This document shows, one piece after another, positions 16,422 to 24,142 of a stretch of 49,197 nucleotides of DNA. The stretch spans positions 1-49,197 of the forward strand of contig CAKTMW010000010.1 of NCBI GenBank assembly GCA_934574095.1. Reading direction: 5' to 3'. Position 1 is the first letter of the stretch; every line of letters begins with the position of its first letter. Origin of the DNA: an uncultured Oscillospiraceae bacterium. GTDB taxonomy: Bacteria > Bacillota > Clostridia > Oscillospirales > Oscillospiraceae. Below the pieces are notes generated by a model, which was given only the letters and a program-made list of their open reading frames with translations, ran no database searches and had not been told where the DNA came from. The position numbers and the translations under genes were made by a program.

Positions 16422-17045
16422 ATGGTAAATAGCAAAGAGGCTAGTTTTGCTTATCTGGAGACACTGAGCGACGAGCAGTTATGCGCCGCCTGCCAGAGTG
16501 GGAACCGCAATGCCGAGGAAGTCCTGGCAGCCCGGTATCACCGGTTGGTCCGCAGTATCGCCCGTCCCTATTTCCTGGCCGGCGGCGATAACGAGGACCT
16601 GCTGCAGGAGGGGATGCTGGGGCTGATCAAGGCCATGCGGGAGTATGACCCCGGACAGTCTGCGTCCTTCTGCACCTTTGCCGAGGTATGTATCCGGCGT
16701 CGGCTGTATTCGGTGCTCAAATCCGCCTCCTCCGGCAAGCATCAGCCTCTCAATCAAGCGATCCCCCTGAATCCCTCATTCTTTGACGTCAGTCTCGCTT
16801 TTGCACAGGTCGACCCAGAGGTCCTGTTGATCGACAGGGAAAAAACCGCCGGTCTGCTGGAGTACACATGCAAACAGTTATCCGCCTTCGAAGCTGAGAT
16901 TTTAGGGTACTATTTGGACGGTCTCACCTGCCGTGAGATCGCAGAGACTGTGGGCAAGCCGCCAAAATCGGTGGAGAATGCTGTGCAGCGCATACGCCGC
17001 AAAATCGGGCGGCAACTTCAATCCGGCGATATCAGCAAAGGCTGA
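16422..17045 (+). CDS. sigH: RNA polymerase sigma factor, SigH (Spo0H) type
   Basis: This 207-residue sigma-70 family protein resembles the SigH group, which controls the switch to sporulation. Region 2 spans about 28-100 (DLLQEGMLGLIKAMREYDPG and SFCTFAEVCIRRRLYS). Region 4, about 140-200, has a helix-turn-helix (LTCREIAETVGKPPKSVENAVQRIRRKI). No other in-frame ATG, GTG or TTG lies nearby and no Shine-Dalgarno precedes the ATG; the promoter leaves no room for a leader. Translation may be leaderless, or depend on read-through from glmM. A zinc-ribbon gene follows 33 bases later. Confidence 0.85.
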   Translation: MVNSKEASFAYLETLSDEQLCAACQSGNRNAEEVLAARYHRLVRSIARPYFLAGGDNEDLLQEGMLGLIKAMREYDPGQSASFCTFAEVCIRRRLYSVLKSASSGKHQPLNQAIPLNPSFFDVSLAFAQVDPEVLLIDREKTAGLLEYTCKQLSAFEAEILGYYLDGLTCREIAETVGKPPKSVENAVQRIRRKIGRQLQSGDISKG

Positions 17046-17078
17046 ACGCAATATATTTCTCAAAGAGAGGGTAAAATC

Positions 17079-17357
17079 ATGTACGAAGACAAGACTTTAG
17101 TTTGCAAAGAGTGTGGCAAGGAATTCGTTTTCACCGCCGGTGAGCAGGAGTTCTATGCTGAGCGCGGCTTCCAGAACGAGCCCCAGCGCTGCAAGTCCTG
17201 CCGCGACGCTCGCAAGAACGCTGCCCGCGGTCCCCGTGAGTATTTCACCGCTGTCTGCGCTGCCTGCGGCGGCGAGGCCAAGGTTCCCTTCGAGCCCAAG
17301 TCCGATCGTCCTGTTTATTGCAGCGACTGCTTTGCTAAGATGCGCCAGAACGGCTAA
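17079..17357 (+). CDS. Double zinc-ribbon protein
   Basis: This 92-residue soluble protein has four Cys-x2-Cys pairs (Cys9/12, 38/41, 60/63 and 81/84), consistent with two structural zinc sites. It belongs to a widespread clostridial group of zinc-ribbon proteins with a zf-trcl-like N-terminal half; function unknown. AGAGAGGG precedes the ATG. The gene is 33 bases after the sigH-like gene, probably in one transcript, and ends in a strong hairpin terminator. Codons are strongly biased to C/G-ending forms, which hints at high expression. Confidence 0.8.
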   Translation: MYEDKTLVCKECGKEFVFTAGEQEFYAERGFQNEPQRCKSCRDARKNAARGPREYFTAVCAACGGEAKVPFEPKSDRPVYCSDCFAKMRQNG

Positions 17358-17384
17358 TTCCTGCCCCACACATTGATTTGATAA

Positions 17385-17422
17385 AAAGCCACCGGCATAC
17401 ACACGTATGCCGGTGGCTTTCC
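17385..17422. terminator. Terminator shared by the zinc-ribbon gene and gntR
   Basis: AAAGCCACCGGCATAC and GTATGCCGGTGGCTTT form a 16-bp stem with short T-runs on both strands. It lies between convergent genes. Confidence 0.85.
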
Positions 17423-17456
17423 ATATATATCCGTAGTAAGGGGAGGGAAGAGCCTG

Positions 17457-18104
17457 TCAAAGCTCTGTAACGGCAATCTCAACCATTCGGGTCATGCGGT
17501 CCGTATATTTTTGCAGCGTCTCGCACACTGAATCGGCGTCACCGTTGATGGTGTCCAGCAGCATTTTCTGCAATACGTCGACGTCCGCGGCCCGCTGGGG
17601 AACGCAGGAGGCAAAGATGTACCGCAGCAGCATCTGCTGTCCCTGGATGGCCAGCATTTGCCTGTCCAGCCGGTGATTGCCGCAGTGGTGATAGTACGAC
17701 CCTAGAAACTCCTTAAAAGCCATGACCTCGTCGTGTTCCGTTTTGGCGTTGGCGTAATCATCCAGCTGCTTGCGCAGCTCCGCTACAATAACAGCCCGGT
17801 CACCGTTGACCATCGCCAGATGGATGGCGGCGCAGTGCAGCGTCATAGCCAACTGCTGTATTTCCAGCACGTCGTGGGGCGCCAGCGAGATAATGCGCGC
17901 CCCCACGTTGTTCTCATAGCTGACCAGCCCTTCCTGCTGCAACCGGTTGATAGCCTCCCGAATCGGTGTACAGCTGACCCCCATACGGGTCTGCAATTCA
18001 TTGACGTTCAGCTTGGAGCCCAGAGGGAGCTGCAATTGGATGATGGATTCCCGCAGTTTATCGTAGACCATGTCCACCAGGGACCGTTTTTTGATAGAGA
18101 GCAT
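17457..18104 (-). CDS. GntR-family regulator with FCD domain
   Basis: This 215-residue repressor-type protein has an N-terminal winged helix (about 8-75: YDKLRESIIQLQLPLGSKL and TPIREAINRLQQEGLV) and an all-helical FCD ligand and dimerisation domain (about 80-210). The FadR-type FCD fold usually binds metal and a small organic acid. It is divergent from a B3/B4-domain gene, and both promoters carry the same TCTTGCAAGA palindrome, so it very likely represses itself and that gene. AGGAGGCG precedes the ATG. The ligand is unknown. Confidence 0.9.
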   Translation of the reverse strand: MLSIKKRSLVDMVYDKLRESIIQLQLPLGSKLNVNELQTRMGVSCTPIREAINRLQQEGLVSYENNVGARIISLAPHDVLEIQQLAMTLHCAAIHLAMVNGDRAVIVAELRKQLDDYANAKTEHDEVMAFKEFLGSYYHHCGNHRLDRQMLAIQGQQMLLRYIFASCVPQRAADVDVLQKMLLDTINGDADSVCETLQKYTDRMTRMVEIAVTEL

Positions 18105-18125
18105 AAGCGCCTCCTGAATGTTGCT

Positions 18126-18135
18126 TCTTGCAAGA
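18126..18135. promoter_or_regulatory. GntR operator O1
   Basis: The perfect palindrome TCTTGCAAGA lies just downstream of the -10 of the gntR promoter on the minus strand, where binding would block transcription. The same core recurs at 18247-18256. Confidence 0.75.
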
Positions 18136-18144
18136 TGCAGACAT

Positions 18145-18173
18145 ATTATAGTAACCTCGTTTCAAAAAATCAA
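18145..18173 (-). promoter_or_regulatory. Promoter of gntR
   Basis: On the minus strand, TTGATT, 17 bases, then TATAAT, followed by operator O1. Confidence 0.75.
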
Positions 18174-18217
18174 GAGGAAATTGTCGATTCCTTTGGAAAA
18201 ATACAAAAAAATTTTGC

Positions 18218-18245
18218 TTGCATTTTTTCTAAAACGTGTTATGAT
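18218..18245 (+). promoter_or_regulatory. Promoter of the B3/B4 gene
   Basis: TTGCAT, 16 bases, then TATGAT. Operator O2 overlaps the end of the -10. Confidence 0.7.
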
Positions 18246-18259
18246 ATCTTGCAAGATAT
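18244..18259. promoter_or_regulatory. GntR operator O2
   Basis: ATATCTTGCAAGATAT is a perfect 16-bp palindrome sharing the core of O1. It overlaps the -10 and start site of the B3/B4 promoter, a classic repression position. Confidence 0.8.
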
Positions 18260-18305
18260 ATAAAATACGCTTTGAAGCGTTAAAGTAAACATAGGAGGAT
18301 AGGTT

Positions 18306-19019
18306 ATGTACTATCAGGTGTCAAAAGAGTTCTTTGAAAAGCTGCCCAACGCCTATTTCGGCGCGGTTGCCGTGCGCGGTCTGGACAACACACGGGATAT
18401 CCCGGAACTGGAGCAGATGCTGGCGGAGAATGTCGCCGCCTGCGAGGCATACTTTACCGGCAAAAAGCCCAAGGAGACAACGGATATCGTACCCTACCGC
18501 ACAGCATTTACTGCGCTGGGCATCAATCCCAACAAGTTTTTGTGTTCCATTGAGGCGCTGCTGACCCGCATCGCCAAGGGTAAAGGCTTCCCTCATATCA
18601 ACGCCGCCGTGGACCTGGGCAACGCCGTTTCCATCAAGCACCGTCTGCCCATGGGCGCCCACGACTTGGATACTATTGACGAGGGCCTTGACGTTCGGCT
18701 GGCCGGAGAAGGGGACACCTTCATCCCCTTTGGCAGCACTGAGGAGGAGATTCCCGACGCAGGCGAGGCCGTCTATGCCTCCGGCAATGAGATACGTACC
18801 CGCCGCTGGACGTGGCGGCAGTCCGAGCGCGGCAAGATCACCCAGGAGACCAAGGCCATTCTGTTCCCCATCGACGGCTTCTCTGACGTAAACCAGGAGG
18901 AGGTCCACAAAGCTGCCGACGAGCTTATCGAGTTGCTGCACCGCTACTTTGGCGATGGTATTGAGATCGAGGTGGGCTACGTCAGCAAGGAACAGCCCCG
19001 GTTCGAGTTTTTCAAGTAA
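18306..19019 (+). CDS. B3/B4 tRNA-binding domain protein
   Basis: This 237-residue protein consists of a stand-alone B3/B4 domain, the fold that forms the editing site of the phenylalanyl-tRNA synthetase beta chain. Typical stretches are TAFTALGINPNKFLCSIEALLTRI, NAAVDLGNAVSIKHRLPMGAHDLDTI and the later NEIRTRRWTWRQSERGKIT. Free-standing members may edit mischarged tRNA or modify amino-acid-like substrates; none is settled. AGGAGG precedes the ATG. It is divergent from gntR, carries that regulator's operator in its promoter and ends in a strong terminator, so it looks like an inducible single-gene unit. Confidence 0.85.
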   Translation: MYYQVSKEFFEKLPNAYFGAVAVRGLDNTRDIPELEQMLAENVAACEAYFTGKKPKETTDIVPYRTAFTALGINPNKFLCSIEALLTRIAKGKGFPHINAAVDLGNAVSIKHRLPMGAHDLDTIDEGLDVRLAGEGDTFIPFGSTEEEIPDAGEAVYASGNEIRTRRWTWRQSERGKITQETKAILFPIDGFSDVNQEEVHKAADELIELLHRYFGDGIEIEVGYVSKEQPRFEFFK

Positions 19020-19030
19020 GCCTATCATAA

Positions 19031-19067
19031 AAAGAAAAGCTTTTCGCATCGCGAAAAGCTTTTCTTT
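19031..19067. terminator. Terminator between the B3/B4 gene and selD
   Basis: AAAGAAAAGCTTTTCGC and its perfect complement flank a three-base loop, with T-runs on both strands, between convergent genes. Confidence 0.88.
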
Positions 19068-19070
19068 TTG

Positions 19071-20108
19071 TTAGTCTAAAATGATCCAGTTTTCCTGCCG
19101 CTCCGTCACATAGCCCACGGCAGCGGCGCTGGGGATAGCGTTTTGCAGCTCCCGCAGACAGGCGTTGGCGTCGGCGGCGTCCACCGCCATCAGCAGGCCG
19201 CCGCTGGTCTGGGGGTCGTACAGCAGGTCCTGCATGGTCCGACTGACGCCGTTGCGGACGGTGACGCCCGCCTCGGCATAGTCCCGGTTCCGGTAGGCCC
19301 CGGCAGGGAGGAAGCCCATGTCGGCAAATTCCCAGGCTTCCTGATGGAAGGGGACGTTCTGACTCTGGATATGAACAGTGCAGCCGCTGCCCTGCGCCAT
19401 CTCAAAGCTGTGGCCCAGCAGGGCAAAGCCCGTCACGTCGGTGCAGCTGTGAACGCGGTATTTCACCATAATATCGCGGGCGGCCTTGTTCAGCGTTGCC
19501 ATCTGGCGGTAAATGCGCCCCATCACGTCGCCGCCCACCAGTCCCGCCTTGGCGGCGGTGGTCAGTACGCCCACGCCCAGCGGCTTGGTCAAAATCAGCA
19601 CATCGCCGGGCTTTGCGCCGCTGTTGGTGAGAATGCGATCCGGATGCACGAATCCGGACACTGCAAGGCCGTAGATGGGCTCCGCGCCGTGGATGGTGTG
19701 TCCGCCGGTGATGATGACACCCGCCTCGTAGGCCTTGTCGTAGCCGCCCCGCAGCAGCTCCTGCACCATGTCGGCCGTCATGGCTTCGGGGATGCACATG
19801 ATATTCAGTGCCAGCTTCGGCTCGCCGCCCATGGCGTATACATCACTGATGGCGTTGGCTGCGGCGATCTGGCCGTACAGGAACGGATCGTCCACGATAG
19901 GCGGAAAGAAGTCGGTGGTCTGCACCAGCGCCGTATTCTCGTCCAGATAGTATACGCTGGCGTCGTCGGACTTGTCAAAGCCCACCAGCAGCCGGGGATC
20001 GCTGTGGGTGCGGAAGCCCTCCAGCAGATGCACCAGCGTTCCCGCGCCCACCTTCGCGCCGCAACCGGCGCAGGAGGCCAATTTTGTCAGCTTCACTGCC
20101 GTTTCCAT
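19071..20108 (-). CDS. selD: Selenide, water dikinase
   Basis: SelD makes selenophosphate from selenide and ATP, the selenium donor for selenocysteine, selenouridine and selenium-dependent molybdenum hydroxylases. This 345-residue protein carries the active-site motif SCAGCGAKVG, with cysteine where many clostridia have selenocysteine. It also has the ATP and metal stretches TTDFFPPIVDDPFLYGQIAAANAISD, MGGEP, GGHT, TDVTGFALLGH and PQTSGGLL. The ATG at 20108 has GGAGGA upstream; the longer open frame beyond it reads through the neighbouring gene and is not real. It is last in the yedE-tusA-DUF3343-selD run. Confidence 0.95.
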   Translation of the reverse strand: METAVKLTKLASCAGCGAKVGAGTLVHLLEGFRTHSDPRLLVGFDKSDDASVYYLDENTALVQTTDFFPPIVDDPFLYGQIAAANAISDVYAMGGEPKLALNIMCIPEAMTADMVQELLRGGYDKAYEAGVIITGGHTIHGAEPIYGLAVSGFVHPDRILTNSGAKPGDVLILTKPLGVGVLTTAAKAGLVGGDVMGRIYRQMATLNKAARDIMVKYRVHSCTDVTGFALLGHSFEMAQGSGCTVHIQSQNVPFHQEAWEFADMGFLPAGAYRNRDYAEAGVTVRNGVSRTMQDLLYDPQTSGGLLMAVDAADANACLRELQNAIPSAAAVGYVTERQENWIILD

Positions 20109-20112
20109 TCCG

Positions 20113-20364
20113 TCAGTCCTCCGTTTCGTCCGTGTGATACACGGTGGTATACTGCTGGCCGTCCCACGCGGCGATCTGCTCGATCTCCTCCGCGCATGCG
20201 CCGTCAGGCGGAAGATAGCCGCCCTCACAGCGGACACACGTGCCGCAGCTGCTGCTGAGGTCACGGGGCACCGGCATCATGCGGCAGGCCACACCTGCTT
20301 CGGCGCACAGCTGCTTATAGCGCACCGCGCCGAAGTGGGAGAAAAAGGTCACAATGTACGTCAC
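20113..20364 (-). CDS. DUF3343 family protein
   Basis: This 83-residue protein of the DUF3343 type is often found with selD, yedF and yedE and is suspected to carry or sense selenium or sulfur. The core is YIVTFFSHFGAVRYK at the start and SSCGTCVRC in the middle, where three cysteines lie close together. The GTG at 20364 is preferred because it overlaps the upstream stop as GTGA, a coupling arrangement. An ATG 21 bases further upstream is possible. selD follows after four bases. Confidence 0.8.
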   Translation of the reverse strand: MTYIVTFFSHFGAVRYKQLCAEAGVACRMMPVPRDLSSSCGTCVRCEGGYLPPDGACAEEIEQIAAWDGQQYTTVYHTDETED

Positions 20365-20567
20365 TTGGTAAAGGTCAGCGTCCATTCGCCGTATTTTTCG
20401 TCAACTGCCACCTGATAGCCCTGATGCTGGGCATAGCGGGTGGTGTTTTCACGGGAGGCGTGGTTGTCCACAATGATCTGATAGGTGTTTTCCTTGCTCT
20501 CCATAGCGCTGCGCAGCAGCACAACGGGTTCGGGGCAGGAAAGACCCCGTGCGTCGATAACTTTCAT
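20361..20567 (-). CDS. TusA/SirA-like sulfur carrier (YedF N-terminal type)
   Basis: This 68-residue TusA-fold protein has the motif ARGLSCPEPVV, whose cysteine (Cys11) carries persulfide or perselenide in relatives. In many selenium-using clostridia the YedF protein is about 190 residues, with a second C-terminal domain. Here only the TusA half is present and the following gene encodes DUF3343 instead. A selenium-delivery role between the cysteine desulfurase and SelD is inferred from context. AAGGAGATA precedes the ATG. Confidence 0.85.
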   Translation of the reverse strand: MKVIDARGLSCPEPVVLLRSAMESKENTYQIIVDNHASRENTTRYAQHQGYQVAVDEKYGEWTLTFTK

Positions 20568-20580
20568 ATTTCGTATCTCC

Positions 20581-21663
20581 TTATTTCTTCTTGAAGGTGT
20601 TCAGGCAGGCGATCACAAGTACCACGGCGATGCCCAGCAGCACGGCGACCTTACCGGCGGCGGTAGGACCATCGGCGCTGGAGGCCAGACCGAAGTTGTG
20701 GCAGAAAGCTGCGCCCACGATCAGGCCCAGCACGGTCACGGCGCTGTCGGAGTTGCCCTCGCCGGACATGACCAGCTGACGCAAGGGGCAGCCGCCCAGC
20801 AGCACGCAGCCAAAGCCCACCAGCAGCATGCCCAAGCAGTTCCACAGGCCGTCCGTGTGGGCGATGGGCTGGCCCTTGAAGCCCAGATGGAAGAAGGTGG
20901 CCTCGCCCACGCTGTTGAGGATCAGGTTGCAGACCAGTGCGCTGACCAGAATGGCGCCAAAGCCCATCAGCAGCTTGGGCTCACGGAACAGCACGATGTC
21001 CCGGATGCCGCCCACCATGCACAGGCGGGTGCGCTGGGCCAGAGCGCCCACGATGAGACCGGCGATCAGGCTGATGGCAACAGCGGCATGCTTGGCGCCG
21101 GGGCCGCCGCCTGCTTCGGTGAAGAAGATGAAGGTGGGAGCCGCTACCAGCAGGATAAACACCACCACCTGAATGGCGGGGAAGATCACGCCGTCCAGCT
21201 TGGTCTGGGTATAGGTGCGCTTCAGGGAATAGCCCCGCTTCAGGAAGAACACACCGGCCAGGATGCCCAGCACAAAGCCCAGCAGACCCAGCAGGGCGTT
21301 CAGGTCGCCGCCTGCCAGACGCAGGATCATGCGGAAGGGGCAGCCCAGGAACATCAGGCAGCCCACCATCACGAAGAAGCCCAGTACAAACCGGGTGACA
21401 GGAGCGCTGCCGCCCTTGGCGGAGAACTCCTTCTTGCACAGGGCTACGATAAAGCTGCCCAGCACCAGACCGATGATCTCAGGCCGGATGTACTGCACGG
21501 CGGCGGCACGGTGCAGGCCAAGACCGCCGGCAGTATCCCGCAGGAAGCAGGCGATGCAGAAGCCCATGTTGGAGGGATTGCCGAAAAAGACCAGCAGCGA
21601 GGCAATGACGCCGATGATCAGTCCGGCGATGACGATTTGAATTCGTTCGCGTTTGACATTCAT
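20581..21663 (-). CDS. yedE: YedE-family putative selenium transporter
   Basis: This 360-residue polytopic membrane protein of the YeeE/YedE fold has about ten hydrophobic segments and two pseudo-repeats with conserved cysteines (FCIACFLRD, FLGCPFRM, RLCMVGG, LGGCPLRQ). Related YeeE proteins import thiosulfate. Members found next to selD and yedF are thought to import a selenium compound, which is inference. It is first in the minus-strand selenium operon. GAGGAG precedes the ATG. The upstream region shares a divergent promoter with the desulfurase gene and has three tandem TACCA pentamers at 21695-21709. Confidence 0.88.
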   Translation of the reverse strand: MNVKRERIQIVIAGLIIGVIASLLVFFGNPSNMGFCIACFLRDTAGGLGLHRAAAVQYIRPEIIGLVLGSFIVALCKKEFSAKGGSAPVTRFVLGFFVMVGCLMFLGCPFRMILRLAGGDLNALLGLLGFVLGILAGVFFLKRGYSLKRTYTQTKLDGVIFPAIQVVVFILLVAAPTFIFFTEAGGGPGAKHAAVAISLIAGLIVGALAQRTRLCMVGGIRDIVLFREPKLLMGFGAILVSALVCNLILNSVGEATFFHLGFKGQPIAHTDGLWNCLGMLLVGFGCVLLGGCPLRQLVMSGEGNSDSAVTVLGLIVGAAFCHNFGLASSADGPTAAGKVAVLLGIAVVLVIACLNTFKKK

Positions 21664-21715
21664 GTTGGATTTTTCTCCTCTTTATATAGTATCTTACCAT
21701 ACCATACCACCATAG

Positions 21716-21744
21716 TCGACAAAATGTCCAATATCAATTATAGA
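21716..21744 (+). promoter_or_regulatory. Possible promoter of the cysteine desulfurase gene
   Basis: TCGACA, 17 bases, then TATAGA. This is a moderate match, the best I see in the divergent region. No clear promoter for yedE could be fixed. Confidence 0.35.
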
Positions 21745-21822
21745 TATATCCTCTTAAAAGATTTGATTTTCCAATAAATATGTGATAAGCTAATAAAATA
21801 AGAGGAAAAGGAGCGTGAAGCC

Positions 21823-22986
21823 GTGGAACGGATCTATCTGGACAACGCCAGTACCAGCTTTCCCAAGGCGGAAGGCGTAGCGGAGGCGGTATATCATTAC
21901 ATAAAGGAGAGCGGCTGCAATATCAACCGCGGCGGCTATGACGAGGCGTATCAGGCGGAAGAGACGGTGCTGCATACCCGCCAGCTGCTGACAGAGCTCT
22001 TTCACGGCCCTGACTGTCGTAATGTAGTCTTTACCCGCAATATCACCGAGAGTCTGAACGTCCTGCTGAAAGGATTTTTGTGCCCCGGAGACCATGTGCT
22101 GGTGTCCGCCATGGAACACAACGCCGTCATGCGGCCGCTGACCCAGCTGCAAACCCAGGGCGTGTCCTTTGACCGCATCCCCTGCGCGGAGGATGGTACG
22201 CTGGATACGTCCGCCATGGCAGCCCTACTGCGGGATAACACGCGAGCCGTTGTGATGCTGCATGCCAGCAATGTCTGCGGCACGGTGCTGCCCGCGGCGG
22301 AGGTTGGTGCCTTCTGCCATGCCCACGGCCTGAAATTCATCCTGGACACCGCCCAGACGGCGGGCGTGTTGCCCATTGATATGGAAACCATGCATATTGA
22401 CGCGCTGGCCTTTACCGGCCACAAGGGCCTTCTGGGCCCGCAGGGCGTGGGAGGATTCCTTCTCCAGCCGGACATGGTGCCGCTGGTCACGCCGCTGATC
22501 GCCGGAGGAACCGGAAGCGTCAGCCATGAGGAGCGGATGCCGTCTTTCCTACCAGATAAGTTCGAGGCGGGCACCATGAACCTGCCGGGTATCATGGGCC
22601 TGCATGAAGCGCTCTGCTGGATGAAAGGGAAGACCATTGACGCCATCCGTGCCCACGAACTGGCGTTGACGGAGCGTTTTCTCGCAGGGGCGGAAGATAT
22701 CCCGAACCTGCGCGTCATCGGACGCAAGGGAACGGAGGGCCGCGTCGGCGTGGTGTCCGTGGTGCCGGAGAACGCCGACCCCGCCCTGATGGCCGATGCC
22801 CTGGGCCAGGAATATGGCGTTATGGTACGGGTGGGGCTTCATTGTGCCCCCAATGCCCACAAGGTTCTGGGGACCTACCCCACCGGCACCATCCGGTTTT
22901 CCTTTGGTTGGAATAATACCCACCAGCAGGTGGATGCCGCCCTGTCCGCCCTGCGGGAGCTGTGCGGGAGGACCACATGGAACTGA
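21823..22986 (+). CDS. Class V aminotransferase, cysteine desulfurase / selenocysteine lyase type
   Basis: This 387-residue PLP enzyme removes sulfur or selenium from cysteine or selenocysteine as a protein-bound persulfide or perselenide. Key parts are YLDNASTSFPK at the start, the PLP lysine in FTGHKGLLGPQG, and the active-site cysteine loop RVGLHCAP near residue 345. GTG start after AAAGGAG. It is divergent from the yedE-selD operon, and its 3' end overlaps a LysR gene by ten bases, so it probably feeds selenium to SelD. A purely sulfur role is also possible. Confidence 0.88.
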   Translation: MERIYLDNASTSFPKAEGVAEAVYHYIKESGCNINRGGYDEAYQAEETVLHTRQLLTELFHGPDCRNVVFTRNITESLNVLLKGFLCPGDHVLVSAMEHNAVMRPLTQLQTQGVSFDRIPCAEDGTLDTSAMAALLRDNTRAVVMLHASNVCGTVLPAAEVGAFCHAHGLKFILDTAQTAGVLPIDMETMHIDALAFTGHKGLLGPQGVGGFLLQPDMVPLVTPLIAGGTGSVSHEERMPSFLPDKFEAGTMNLPGIMGLHEALCWMKGKTIDAIRAHELALTERFLAGAEDIPNLRVIGRKGTEGRVGVVSVVPENADPALMADALGQEYGVMVRVGLHCAPNAHKVLGTYPTGTIRFSFGWNNTHQQVDAALSALRELCGRTTWN

Positions 22987-23915
22987 AGCAATTGCAGTCA
23001 TTCTGCGCTGTTGTAAAGTATAAAAGCTTCACAAAGGCAGCGGAGAAATTATACCTGTCCCAGCCCACCGTCAGCACCCATGTACGGCAGCTGGAGGAGG
23101 AATTCCAGACCAGTCTCATCATCCGCACCACCAAGTCCGTAGAAGTCACGCCCCGTGGTCAGGAGCTGTACGAATGCGCCTGCAACATTGTGAACCTGCG
23201 GGACAATCTGATGCGCAGCTGGAGCGACGAGGACGAGAAGATGATTCGCATCGGAGCGTCCACCATCCCCTCCGCCTACATCCTGCCGGAGATACTGCCC
23301 GCGTTCCGCGCCATCCGTCCCACGTCCCAGTTCCACGTGTTTCAAAGCGACAGCCAGGGTATTGTGGACGGTCTGCTGTGCGGCGCCTTCGACGTGGGGC
23401 TGATCGGCGTGGAGAGCCAGGAGGAGCTGCTGGAGCTGACGCCTTTTTATGCCGACCAGATGGTGCTTATCACGCCGGTGAACGAACATTTCCTTCGTTT
23501 CCGGGATACCGGCGGCATGACGCTGGCGGATATCTGCCGTGAACCCATGCTGCTGCGGGAGAAGGGCAGCGGCAGCAAAAAGTGCGTCTCTTCCTATTTT
23601 GAGCGCATGGGCGTAGAGGAGGGCGACCTGACCATCACCGCCCGGCTCAACGACCAGGAGTCTATCAAAAACCTGGTAGCCGGTGGGCTTGGCATCTCCA
23701 TCATCTCCGAAAAGGCCGCAGAGGACGCGGTAAAGGCCGGACGGCTGCTGACCTTTCCGCTGCCGGAGGCCGGAGCCCGACGCAAGCTGTATGTGGCCTG
23801 CCGCCGCGGTGCGCCAGTCAGCGGTCAGACCCAGCAATTTACCCACTTTGTCAAGCATTTTTACGATGACAAGGGCGGACGGATAATTTCGCCAAAATTA
23901 CACGACTTTGATTGA
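22977..23915 (+). CDS. LysR-family regulator of the selenium module
   Basis: This 312-residue LysR regulator has an N-terminal winged helix (about 1-60: LQSFCAVVKYKSFTKAAEKL and QPTVSTHVRQLE) and a periplasmic-binding-like effector domain (about 90-295). It overlaps the cysteine desulfurase gene by ten bases and GGGAGGA lies before its ATG, so the two are coupled. LysR proteins in this position are known in selenium-using clostridia, and it likely controls this module. The effector is not evident. Confidence 0.88.
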   Translation: MELKQLQSFCAVVKYKSFTKAAEKLYLSQPTVSTHVRQLEEEFQTSLIIRTTKSVEVTPRGQELYECACNIVNLRDNLMRSWSDEDEKMIRIGASTIPSAYILPEILPAFRAIRPTSQFHVFQSDSQGIVDGLLCGAFDVGLIGVESQEELLELTPFYADQMVLITPVNEHFLRFRDTGGMTLADICREPMLLREKGSGSKKCVSSYFERMGVEEGDLTITARLNDQESIKNLVAGGLGISIISEKAAEDAVKAGRLLTFPLPEAGARRKLYVACRRGAPVSGQTQQFTHFVKHFYDDKGGRIISPKLHDFD

Positions 23916-23940
23916 CAAGCGCACGGCGGTGTGATATAAC
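23912..23940 (+). promoter_or_regulatory. Promoter of the SCIFF locus
   Basis: TTGACA, 17 bases, then TATAAC, with an extended TGTGA before the -10. The -35 overlaps the LysR stop codon. Confidence 0.78.
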
Positions 23941-23973
23941 TTTATAAGATAATCACATGGGAGGACATTCATC

Positions 23974-24123
23974 ATGAACCACATCAATACTATCGAGACT
24001 CGTGACCTCTGCCAGAGCGCCAAGAACGGCGGCTGCGGCGAGTGCCAGACTTCCTGCCAGTCTGCCTGCAAGACCAGCTGCGGTATTGCCAACCAGGCCT
24101 GCGAGAAGAAGGAAACCAAGTAA
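23974..24123 (+). CDS. scfA: SCIFF ranthipeptide precursor (ScfA)
   Basis: This 49-residue precursor begins MNHINTIETRDLC and carries the SCIFF core GGCGECQTSCQSACKTSC followed by NQACE. SCIFF peptides (six cysteines in forty-five residues) are nearly universal in Clostridia and receive thioether crosslinks from a radical SAM enzyme. The six canonical cysteines are 21, 24, 28, 32, 36 and 43. A seventh at position 13, in the leader part, is unusual. GGGAGGA precedes the ATG. A hairpin terminator separates it from the maturase gene, which would give more precursor than enzyme. Its role is unsettled; quorum-type signalling has been proposed for the family. Confidence 0.96.
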   Translation: MNHINTIETRDLCQSAKNGGCGECQTSCQSACKTSCGIANQACEKKETK

Positions 24124-24142
24124 TCGGGTACTTGAGACTATG

